Shown piece after piece: positions 5,895 to 11,556 of a stretch of DNA of 11,556 bases (its first letter is position 1; every line of letters starts with the position of its first letter). The stretch is taken from positions 1 to 11,556 of the forward strand of contig JAUVJT010000050.1 of NCBI GenBank assembly GCA_030592225.1, in the 5' to 3' direction. The position numbers and the translations under genes are program-made. The notes under the pieces are model-generated. The model was given only the letters and a program-made list of their open reading frames with translations. It searched no databases and was not told the origin of the DNA. This stretch comes from Candidatus Stahliibacteriota bacterium. GTDB lineage: Bacteria; Hydrothermota; Tepidihabitantia; B3-TA06.

Positions 5895-7043
5895 ATGCTA
5901 AAAAGAATAACAATCGGGCTCATGTTGTTGAGTGGACTTTGTATCGGGGCTGGAAGACGTCCCGGTGCAGTGTTCCTGTATATATGGCCCGGTTCCCGTC
6001 CCACAGCCCTTGGGGGTGCATTTTCGGCCATAGCGGATGACGCTTCAGCCGCTTACTATAATCCGGCAGGATTGGGGTTCCAGCGCAACATTGTTGTTTC
6101 GGGAACCCACGTTAACTGGCTGCCGGAGTTGGCCGATGATATGTATTACGAGTACCTTGCCGTATCCGCGCCTTTTGATAAGGTTGGGACTTTCGCCTTT
6201 AACGGTATATATCTTACTACGGGCGAAACCGTTGTCCAGGATGCAAGCGGAGCAGTGATAGGTACGTATACGACTTTTGATCTTTCAATGGGGCTGGCTT
6301 ATGGGCGTGAATTGACCCCCGCAATTTCGGTAGGCGGTGGATTAAAGATGATATACTCGTTCCTGGCCCCGGAGTGGGTACTGGAACGTCTGGGGCTGGG
6401 TCCAGGAGGCAGCGCCCTTACGTGGGCGGTTGATGCGGGTGTGCTGTATCGACCATTCGATAAATTGAACTTCGGGGTAGTTTTGCAAAACCTTGGTCCG
6501 CCTATATACTTTTCCTCCGATTCGGATCCCGATCCTCTGCCGTTGTTGCTGCGTACGGGAATAAGCTACAAGCCGCTGTCCGTGCTTTCCCAGGATACAA
6601 CGCAGGAGCAATTCGAGATAGTTGGCGTAAGATTGACCGGGGATATCACCAAGACACTGGTGGGGATGTTCTCCATAGATCCGCCCGAGGTGGACTCCAT
6701 GACGTTTGGTCAGGAGTTGGCTTACGAGGTAGAAGAAAGCTGGCGCAGCCTGGGTATGGAGGTTTCAGTCTACCGTGAGATACTAACCCTGCGAGTGGGT
6801 TACTTCTTCGACAAGACAGGCGCACGCGGAGGTTTCTTTGTTGAGGATGCGGGCGGCAGCACCGACCACATCGGTTTGTTTCCCTTCCTCTTCGGTTCCG
6901 ATGAGGGTAAATTGAAGAAGGTGGGGATTACTTATGGTGCGGGAGTAAAGTACGCTGGTTTCCAGCTTGATTTTGGAATAGACGAGTTGATCTACGACTT
7001 CCCCACCGTTAATCGTAAATTCTCGCTGACCTATACCTTCTAG
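5895..7043 (+). CDS. PorV/UPF0164-like outer-membrane beta-barrel protein
   Basis: 382 residues. A signal peptide (MLKRITIGLMLLSGLCIGA) is followed by the family hallmark FLYIWPGSRPTALGGAFSAIADDASAAYYNPAGLG (about 27-61). Alternating amphipathic strands follow throughout, and the protein ends in a terminal aromatic (FSLTYTF), typical of outer-membrane barrels. PorV is an outer-membrane subunit of the type IX secretion system that delivers cargo with C-terminal sorting domains; many phyla carry PorV/PorQ-like relatives of unproven role. A candidate cargo with such a C-terminus lies in this window (9796-11217). The start is fixed by AAGGAGG at 5878-5884. It is followed after 4 nt by purA and should be co-transcribed with it. 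Confidence 0.85.
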   Translation: MLKRITIGLMLLSGLCIGAGRRPGAVFLYIWPGSRPTALGGAFSAIADDASAAYYNPAGLGFQRNIVVSGTHVNWLPELADDMYYEYLAVSAPFDKVGTFAFNGIYLTTGETVVQDASGAVIGTYTTFDLSMGLAYGRELTPAISVGGGLKMIYSFLAPEWVLERLGLGPGGSALTWAVDAGVLYRPFDKLNFGVVLQNLGPPIYFSSDSDPDPLPLLLRTGISYKPLSVLSQDTTQEQFEIVGVRLTGDITKTLVGMFSIDPPEVDSMTFGQELAYEVEESWRSLGMEVSVYREILTLRVGYFFDKTGARGGFFVEDAGGSTDHIGLFPFLFGSDEGKLKKVGITYGAGVKYAGFQLDFGIDELIYDFPTVNRKFSLTYTF

Positions 7044-7047
7044 TGAC

Positions 7048-8331
7048 TTGAAAAGCCTTGCTCTCGTTGGGTTACAATGGGGTGACGAGGGTAAAGGTAA
7101 GCTGGTAGATTGGATTTCGGCCCGCTTTGATTTAGCTATTCGCTATCAGGGCGGGCCGAATGCCGGTCATACCGTGTGGGTGAACGGTGCCAAATGGGTG
7201 TTTCACCAGATGCCTGCCGGTGTCCTCAATCCCAATATCCATGTCGCCATCGCAGCAGGATGCGTGCTTCATCCCCAGACTCTTTTTGAAGAATGGGAGA
7301 AGCTTGATGCCGCAGGAGTTGACTATCAATCACGCACCACAATAGACCCCCGCACGCACATCATACTTCCCCACCATCGTCTCCTGGACAAACTACGCGA
7401 CGAGGCACGCGGCAAGCATAAAATCGGAACCACCGCGCGCGGTATCGGTCCATGCTATCAGGATAAATACTCCCGCTGCGGCATCAGGGTGGGCGACCTT
7501 TTTTCCTCCAGTCTCCCCGGCAAGCTTGACATAATCATCAATTACCACAACGCAATCATCGAGAAGATTTACGGTAAGCAAGGCATCGGCAAAAGTCGGA
7601 TACTCAACGATCTTCAAGCGACCGCAGAGCGTATCCGGCCACTGGTAGGCGACGTGTCAGTTCTGGTTAACACCTATCTTGAGCAGGGCCGGAAGGTTCT
7701 TTTTGAAGGGGCGCAAGGCGTGCTTCTCGATGTAGATCACGGCTCCTATCCCTACGTAACCTCGTCCAATCCCGGCACCACCTCAATCCCCACGGGTGTC
7801 GGCATTTCCCCAAAGGTTGTGGATAAGGTTATTGGCCTCACCAAGGCCTACGCTACCCGGGTAGGGGCAGGGCCGTTTCCCACCGAGGACGAGGGTGAGA
7901 TGGGGTGCAAGCTGCAGGAGTTGGGCAACGAGTTCGGGGCGGCGACGGGACGCAGGCGTCGCTGCGGCTGGCTCGATCTTCCACTCCTGCGCTACGTCAT
8001 AGCGCTCAACGGGGTGGACGGTTTGGCCATAACCAAGCTGGACGTGCTCGATTCTTTCGATCGCCTCAAGGTGTGCACCGGCTACAAACAGCTCGACGGC
8101 TCCATCCGTACCGAAATAACCCCGCACGATGAGAGTCCGGGAGAACCTGTCTATGAGGAAATCGAAGGCTGGCAGGCTTCAACCGCTGATGCGAGAACTT
8201 TCGAAGAACTCCCCGAACGGGCACAAGCGTATCTGGAATGGATATCCAAACAGGTGGGTATACCTCTGTGGGCGGTGTCGGTAGGCCAGGAGCGCACTGC
8301 AACCATCACCATGCCTGATTTTCCGTTCTAG
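7048..8331 (+). CDS. purA: Adenylosuccinate synthetase
   Basis: 427 residues, the normal length for the family. The enzyme condenses IMP with aspartate using GTP to give adenylosuccinate, the first committed step from IMP to AMP in the cytoplasm. Diagnostic motifs: WGDEGKGK (11-18, catalytic D13), GGPNAGHT (35-42, catalytic H41), IGTTARGIGPCYQDK (127-140; the common TTGRGIGP reads TTARGIGP), FEGAQGVLLDVDHGSYPYVTSSN (219-241), TRVGAGPFPTE (270-280), GRRRRCGWLD (301-310), ITKLDVLD (328-335) and SVGQER (411-416). The start is TTG at 7048, the only start codon after the in-frame TGA at 7027, and it puts the conserved core at the usual distance. No Shine-Dalgarno is visible. The 4-nt gap to the PorV-like stop suggests translation by coupling or reinitiation. 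The stop TAG forms part of a 9-nt direct repeat bordering a MITE-like segment. Confidence 0.98.
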   Translation: MKSLALVGLQWGDEGKGKLVDWISARFDLAIRYQGGPNAGHTVWVNGAKWVFHQMPAGVLNPNIHVAIAAGCVLHPQTLFEEWEKLDAAGVDYQSRTTIDPRTHIILPHHRLLDKLRDEARGKHKIGTTARGIGPCYQDKYSRCGIRVGDLFSSSLPGKLDIIINYHNAIIEKIYGKQGIGKSRILNDLQATAERIRPLVGDVSVLVNTYLEQGRKVLFEGAQGVLLDVDHGSYPYVTSSNPGTTSIPTGVGISPKVVDKVIGLTKAYATRVGAGPFPTEDEGEMGCKLQELGNEFGAATGRRRRCGWLDLPLLRYVIALNGVDGLAITKLDVLDSFDRLKVCTGYKQLDGSIRTEITPHDESPGEPVYEEIEGWQASTADARTFEELPERAQAYLEWISKQVGIPLWAVSVGQERTATITMPDFPF

Positions 8332-8334
8332 GGG

Positions 8335-8539
8335 GCTGTCTGAAAATACCGAATAATCCGCAGATGAGAACTCCTTGCAGTCGTTCACCTTACGGTACAC
8401 AGATTGACTTCGTCGTAAAGCGTTCACCGATTAAGGGAACGGCTCGCCTACCACAAGATACGCATATTTGTAGCTTACCTTTGGCGGTTGAATTCCGCTT
8501 TGTGCCCTTTGTGTTCTTTGTGGTTATTCTCGGACAAGC
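8335..8539. mobile_element. 205-bp MITE-like segment with inverted ends
   Basis: The left end GCTGTCTGAAAATACC (8335-8350) aligns with the reverse complement of the right end GGTTATTCTCGGACAAGC (8522-8539) at 14 of 16 bases with two 1-nt gaps. The segment is flanked exactly by the 9-nt direct repeat TTCTAGGGG at 8326-8334 and 8540-8548, like a target-site duplication. The left copy contains the purA stop codon. No transposase and no credible gene lies inside. It contains CGTTCACC twice (8382-8389, 8421-8428) and the CTTTGTG array at the right. It could be a non-autonomous insertion or coincidence. Confidence 0.45.
8498..8522. repeat. Three CTTTGTG units at 9-nt period
   Basis: CTTTGTG occurs perfectly at 8498-8504, 8507-8513 and 8516-8522, separated by CC and TT (CACAAAG on the minus strand). 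The array lies in the gene-free stretch upstream of queH-udg and abuts the right inverted end of the MITE-like segment. Confidence 0.75.
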
Positions 8540-8548
8540 TTCTAGGGG

Positions 8549-8576
8549 ATGAGCATGCGAGAACCCGCGTTATAAT
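8549..8576 (+). promoter_or_regulatory. Probable leaderless promoter of the QueH-UDG gene
   Basis: A perfect -10 TATAAT at 8571-8576 ends 6 nt (CAAATC) before ATG 8583. At a 16-nt spacer the -35 would be ATGAGC (8549-8554), only 3/6 to consensus. No Shine-Dalgarno lies before the ATG, which fits a leaderless transcript. Confidence 0.55.
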
Positions 8577-8582
8577 CAAATC

Positions 8583-9743
8583 ATGTCAGAGAAACCAAGG
8601 CTGCTGCTTCACATCTGTTGCGCCCCGGATGCCACGTCGGTGTTTGAGCGGCTGAAGGGCAGATTCCAGGTCACCGGCTTCTTCTATAATCCCCAGATTG
8701 AGCCGAAAGAGGAGTACGATAAGAGGCTATCGGAGGCCTTCAAGGTAGCCGAGGTCATGGGGTTTGACCTTATGAGGGGGGAGTACGATCTCGACAGGTG
8801 GATGCAAGCGGTGCGGGGTCTGGAAACCGAGCCTGAAAAAGGAAAACGCTGTGAAGTATGTTACGGGTTTCGTCTTGAGAAGACGGCGCGCGTGGCGTCC
8901 GAAAAAGGCTTCGATTACTTCACCTCGACCCTTTCGGTCAGTCCGCACAAATCATTCGATTGGCTGCGCCAGATGGGTTTGCAGCTATCCGCTAAATACG
9001 GTGTAGGGTTCCTGGCTGAGGATTTCAAAAAGCACGACGGATTCAAACGCAGCCTGGAGTGGTCAGAAAAACTCAACCTGTACCGCCAGGATTACTGCGG
9101 CTGCAGCCCTTCCCTTACCCATCGTCAAGATATCATTGCAGAGCAAGAAGAATCATTTCAGGAGTTTTCCAAAGAGCTGCGAGGGTGTCGGAAGTGTGAA
9201 GAATTCCTCGACCCAGCCGTTGTTTTTGAGGGAGGAGCGAATCGGCCTGTTATGATTGTCGGACAGGCCCCGGGCAGGCACGAGCTTGCATCCTTGCGGC
9301 CTTTTTCAGGCCCGGCAGGTCGTAAGTTGTGGTTCTGGTTTGCAGACCTTGGCTATGAGGAGTCCTACATCCGCGCAAACGCATACATCACCGCGATTGC
9401 CAAGTGCTACCCCGGGCTTGGGCCCAACGGCTCCGATGACGCCGTTCCGTCCTCTCAACAACGCCGCAATTGCATGCCCTGGCTGGAGGCCGAATTTGAA
9501 TACGCCCGGCCCAAACTCCTTATTCTCATCGGTTCAATTGCTGCCAAGACCATTTTGGGAAAAGAGGCGAGTATGAAACTGGTGGGTGAACTGATTACAA
9601 AGCGTATCTGGAATCGTAAGGTGACCGTAATCGTCCTTCCCCATCCATCAGGACTCAATCGCTGGCCTCAGATGAAGCGGAATAAGCCGAAGTTCGAGAA
9701 GGGGCTTGGGTTATTGAAGGTAGGATTGGACAGTCTTCTATGA
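8583..9743 (+). CDS. QueH (epoxyqueuosine reductase) fused to a uracil-DNA glycosylase family protein
   Basis: One uninterrupted 386-residue frame. Residues 1-182 form a QueH (DUF208) domain: LLLHICCAPDAT with C12-C13, TGFFYNPQIEPKEEYDKR, GKRCEVC with C90 and C93, FTSTLSVSPHKS, EDFKKHDGFKRS and LYRQDYCGC with C172 and C174. QueH reduces epoxyqueuosine to queuosine in tRNA and uses an iron-sulfur cluster. Many homologues have CCAPC where this one has CCAPD. After a ~16-residue charged linker, residues ~198-386 match the iron-sulfur type of the UDG superfamily: C202-x2-C205, MIVGQAPGRHE (224-234), FSGPAGRKLWFWF, TAIAKCYPG (C275), C297 and LPHPSG (352-357). This domain would remove uracil or related lesions from DNA. 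Both halves look intact. The start ATG 8583 follows a TATAAT by 6 nt. The gene stands alone, convergent with the secreted-protein gene. Confidence 0.9.
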   Translation: MSEKPRLLLHICCAPDATSVFERLKGRFQVTGFFYNPQIEPKEEYDKRLSEAFKVAEVMGFDLMRGEYDLDRWMQAVRGLETEPEKGKRCEVCYGFRLEKTARVASEKGFDYFTSTLSVSPHKSFDWLRQMGLQLSAKYGVGFLAEDFKKHDGFKRSLEWSEKLNLYRQDYCGCSPSLTHRQDIIAEQEESFQEFSKELRGCRKCEEFLDPAVVFEGGANRPVMIVGQAPGRHELASLRPFSGPAGRKLWFWFADLGYEESYIRANAYITAIAKCYPGLGPNGSDDAVPSSQQRRNCMPWLEAEFEYARPKLLILIGSIAAKTILGKEASMKLVGELITKRIWNRKVTVIVLPHPSGLNRWPQMKRNKPKFEKGLGLLKVGLDSLL

Positions 9744-9753
9744 ATTGATTTGC

Positions 9754-9781
9754 GTAGGGGCGAGGCATGCCTCGCCCCTAC
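9754..9781. repeat. Perfect 28-nt palindrome between convergent genes
   Basis: GTAGGGGCGAGGCA (9754-9767) and its exact reverse complement (9768-9781) form 14-bp arms centred on GCATGC. Outer arms ATTGATT (9744-9750) and AATCAAT (9794-9800) are also complementary, and the latter overlaps the stop of the minus-strand gene. T runs are absent on both sides, so it is a hairpin-only bidirectional stop at best. GC-rich GTAGGGGC...GCCCCTAC palindromes resemble REP-like elements I recall from other bacterial genomes (unverified). Confidence 0.8.
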
Positions 9782-9795
9782 CTGACAGGTCAGAA

Positions 9796-11217
9796 TCAAT
9801 AAACAACCACCTTCCTGGTAGTTTTCCACTTACCCGCCTCCATGCGCACCAGGTACACTCCCTGGGCAATCTTATGGCCTTTAGCGTCACAACTGTCCCA
9901 GGTCAGGGTGTGGGTGCCTAGTGGGTAGGTTCTGTCTGCAAGAGTCCGCACCTTACTGCCGTTGATGTCGTATACCGCTATCTCCGTTTTTGCACGATAC
10001 GGCACCGAAAACTCAATAGTTTGCATGTCATTAACCTTAAGCTCGAAGCCCGAAGGTGGCGGGGTCTCTGTAACAACCCCAGCGCTTGTCCAGACGTCTT
10101 TTATCAGGGTGTCGTTGGCAGGGCATTGGTCCACGTTCAGCGATACGATGAGTTCTGCTATGTAGTGCTCCTCAGGGTTTCCGGGTGTCCATAACGGCCA
10201 TTTCGAAGGGTCTAGAGTGTCCACACCGAAATCCATTTCGTCAAATAATGTCATAACATTGTGGTACACACTGGTTCCTTCGTCATCGTAGATGTTAAGG
10301 GTTACGTCGAAAGACTCCGCATAATTTCCGTAATTACCAATGACTGTTATTGGATCTACTTCTGTATTCGGCTCGACTAATGCTGCAGGGGCAATTATTT
10401 CTACTGCGGCCACGTTGTGGTCAAAGGCTTTTTTGTACCCCATGCGAATCACACGCCCGTCTACCAGTTCACCCTGGTAATAGATGCCGTGCGTGCCGTC
10501 ATGATCCTCTATGCCCACCGCAGGGGGGTCGTGCAGGTTGTCCGCATCCCACCCGTGGCTGGTGGAGTTGTACAGAAAGTGGATAAAGTGTTCGCTGAAC
10601 ACCACGTTGTCATCATCGACTACTAGTAGCTCCTGGCCGCCCATCTGTAGAACCACCTCGAAGTCGAACCAGTTACCAGAGGTACGACCCTCCATCTGAT
10701 ACCACTGTACGGTCAGGGTGCGGTCCGCACTGTTCCAGAGACAGTAAAAGCGGTTTACGTCGGTGGGGGGTGGATCACGGGTACAATCATGGTCCTGCCA
10801 CAGAGGGGCAATCAGCTCGTTGGGATTTGCAGTAACCGGGAATGGGGGATCATCGATAGGTGGATCGGGGAATCCTTCTAGTGAAGCATTGTCGAAACTG
10901 ATCCAGCCGTCCTGATCCAAGTACAGATAGTCGCCGGGCACGTACCAGGTGCCGTAGTACCAGAACGAGTCAGGCATGGTGTATGCGTATGCCTCGTCGC
11001 TGTATGTGCAAAATTTTTCCGCATCAGGATCTTGCCATATCGAATCATATTCCGGCAATGAGGGCAGCTCCGGTTCGGCAAACGGCGGGTCAGACTGATC
11101 GTCATACATGTAGTAGTAGCCGGTTTCCTCGGTTGGTTCGGCAACCCAGGCATGGGCCGGGGCGGCTAAAACCATTATTGAAACCAGCGATATAAGGATA
11201 ATACTTGAAGTTCGCAT
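9796..11217 (-). CDS. Secreted protein with C-terminal FlgD-Ig/type IX-like sorting domain
   Basis: 473 residues. A type I signal peptide (hydrophobic 6-19, cleavage likely after AHA at 23) opens the protein. The next section is acidic and rich in Tyr, Trp, Pro and Asp. A region at ~93-245 (DQDGWISFDNASLEGFP, NPNELIAPLWQDHD, VGIEDHDGTHGIYYQG) resembles the beta-rich modules of cell-surface proteins that contain a DGWxSF...APxWxD core. Residues ~268-375 look like a CARDB/Ig-type domain (VAAVEIIAPAALVEPNTEVDPITVIGNYGNYAESFDVTLNI). The last ~75 residues are a FlgD-Ig/T9SS type A-like domain: IEFSVPYRAKTEIAVYDINGSKVRTL, GTHTLTWDSCDAKGHKIAQGVYLVRM and TTRKVVVY. It is therefore a likely surface or extracellular protein; its activity is not recognisable. 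Start ATG 11217 has AAGGAGG 4 nt upstream and a consensus promoter. It is monocistronic and convergent with queH-udg. Confidence 0.85.
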   Translation of the reverse strand: MRTSSIILISLVSIMVLAAPAHAWVAEPTEETGYYYMYDDQSDPPFAEPELPSLPEYDSIWQDPDAEKFCTYSDEAYAYTMPDSFWYYGTWYVPGDYLYLDQDGWISFDNASLEGFPDPPIDDPPFPVTANPNELIAPLWQDHDCTRDPPPTDVNRFYCLWNSADRTLTVQWYQMEGRTSGNWFDFEVVLQMGGQELLVVDDDNVVFSEHFIHFLYNSTSHGWDADNLHDPPAVGIEDHDGTHGIYYQGELVDGRVIRMGYKKAFDHNVAAVEIIAPAALVEPNTEVDPITVIGNYGNYAESFDVTLNIYDDEGTSVYHNVMTLFDEMDFGVDTLDPSKWPLWTPGNPEEHYIAELIVSLNVDQCPANDTLIKDVWTSAGVVTETPPPSGFELKVNDMQTIEFSVPYRAKTEIAVYDINGSKVRTLADRTYPLGTHTLTWDSCDAKGHKIAQGVYLVRMEAGKWKTTRKVVVY

Positions 11218-11221
11218 CTCT

Positions 11222-11228
11222 CCTCCTT
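11222..11228 (-). promoter_or_regulatory. Shine-Dalgarno of the secreted-protein gene
   Basis: On the minus strand AAGGAGG lies 4 nt before ATG 11217 (AAGGAGGAGAG then ATG); the adjoining GGAG gives alternative registers. It supports this start. Confidence 0.85.
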
Positions 11229-11255
11229 TTTAGTAGATGTTTCCTTCTTGATTTC

Positions 11256-11283
11256 AGTATAGGCAGTATTGAATTGTTGTCAA
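11256..11283 (-). promoter_or_regulatory. Promoter of the secreted-protein gene
   Basis: On the minus strand TTGACA (11283-11278), a 16-nt spacer and TATACT (11261-11256). Both hexamers and the spacing are identical to the PorV-like gene promoter at 5800-5827. The -35 is only 11 nt from the rarA stop. The expected leader is about 30 nt. Confidence 0.85.
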
Positions 11284-11294
11284 GAGAGCGAGAA

Positions 11295-11555
11295 TTACTT
11301 GTCTCCGGGTTTGGTTCCTTTTGGTCGGGACTTACGCTTTCGCTCTTTGATATTTTTCAACCGTTCTTGCAGTTTGGCCTCGAATCCCCTGTCCGTAGGT
11401 ACGTAATATACATGATCCTCTAGCTTCTTGGGGCGGTAGTTCTGGCCCTCAACTGCGTCCTGATAAGAATGGGGATACTGGTATTCTTTACCGTAGCCCA
11501 GGTTCTTCATCAATTTCGTCGGTGCGTTCCGTAGATGTATGGGCACCGGCTCGGC
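11295..11555 (-). CDS. rarA: RarA/MgsA-type AAA ATPase, C-terminal fragment (5' end outside window)
   Basis: The frame is open to the right edge: it reads AEPVPIHLRNAPTKLMKNLG, so the apparent GTG start at 11546 is internal. The C-terminal signature of replication-associated recombination protein A is clear: PIHLRNAPTKLMKNLGYGKEYQYPHSY, then YRPKKLEDHVYYVPTDRGFEAKLQERL and a basic tail RKRKSRPKG. RarA is a clamp-loader-like AAA+ ATPase that acts at stalled replication forks. Only the last ~86 residues are in the window; the ATPase motifs are not visible. The TAA stop at 11297-11295 lies just upstream of the next gene's promoter, with no clear terminator between. Confidence 0.92.
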   Translation of the reverse strand, partial: AEPVPIHLRNAPTKLMKNLGYGKEYQYPHSYQDAVEGQNYRPKKLEDHVYYVPTDRGFEAKLQERLKNIKERKRKSRPKGTKPGDK

Positions 11556-11556
11556 C

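Noticed and set aside
8364..8552. Plus-strand frame of 62 residues between purA and queH-udg
   Set aside because: No ribosome site, lies within the MITE-like segment, and its VPFVFFVV stretch is just the CTTTGTG repeat translated.
8549..8575. Mini-frame MSMREPAL with AGGGG upstream, a possible leader peptide
   Set aside because: It lies upstream of and within the predicted -10 region, so it would not be transcribed from that promoter, and its length gives no coding support.
1..11556. CRISPR arrays, rRNA, transposase, prophage or toxin-antitoxin genes
   Set aside because: I looked for regular repeat-spacer structure and for recognisable proteins of these classes on both strands and found none.

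Overview
The window looks like a chromosomal stretch from an uncultured Gram-negative bacterium. An outer membrane is implied by a TonB-type energy transducer, a lipoprotein, a PorV/UPF0164-like beta-barrel protein and a secreted protein ending in a FlgD-Ig/type IX-type sorting domain. That combination, with an unusual QueH-uracil glycosylase fusion, suggests the FCB/candidate-phyla neighbourhood (for example WOR-3-like lineages). This placement is inference from protein style only; no marker gene is present.

Layout, left to right. (1) Positions 2-1659 (+): the 3' end of a TonB/TolA-like protein, then an exported FlgD-Ig plus divergent OmpA-like protein, closed by an intrinsic terminator. (2) 1705-1939 (+): a consensus promoter that begins inside that terminator hairpin, a structured leader, tRNA-Asp(GTC) and a 16-bp hairpin. 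(3) 1895-2295: about 400 nt without a credible gene, filled with short direct repeats, hairpins and an AT-rich heptamer array. (4) 5707-2296 (-): a tight three-gene operon of Ig-like lipoprotein, VWA membrane protein and small multidrug export family protein, driven by a promoter that should give a leaderless mRNA. (5) 5800-8331 (+): a divergent promoter, a leader hairpin, the PorV-like protein and purA (TTG start, 4 nt downstream). (6) 8335-8539: a 205-bp MITE-like segment with imperfect inverted ends and 9-bp flanking direct repeats, containing three CTTTGTG units at 9-nt spacing. (7) 8583-9743 (+): QueH (queuosine synthesis) fused to a family-4-like uracil-DNA glycosylase domain, apparently leaderless. 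(8) 9754-9781: a perfect 28-nt palindrome between convergent genes. (9) 11217-9796 (-): a secreted sorting-domain protein with its own promoter. (10) Right edge (-): the C-terminus of the RarA/MgsA AAA ATPase.

Most of the genes concern the cell envelope: energy transduction (TonB-like), outer-membrane proteins, secretion, a lipoprotein and a membrane-anchored VWA protein. Housekeeping genes (purA, queH-udg, rarA, tRNA-Asp) are interspersed. tRNA-Asp(GTC) belongs to the class of tRNAs modified to queuosine, the pathway QueH completes. Four promoters share the same architecture, TTGACA, a 16-nt spacer and a TATAAT-like hexamer. Two starts without a Shine-Dalgarno sequence have a -10 hexamer exactly 6 nt upstream of the ATG. 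The strongest candidates for something new are the QueH-UDG fusion, the promoter nested in a terminator, the leaderless/leadered split and the 205-bp mobile-like segment.
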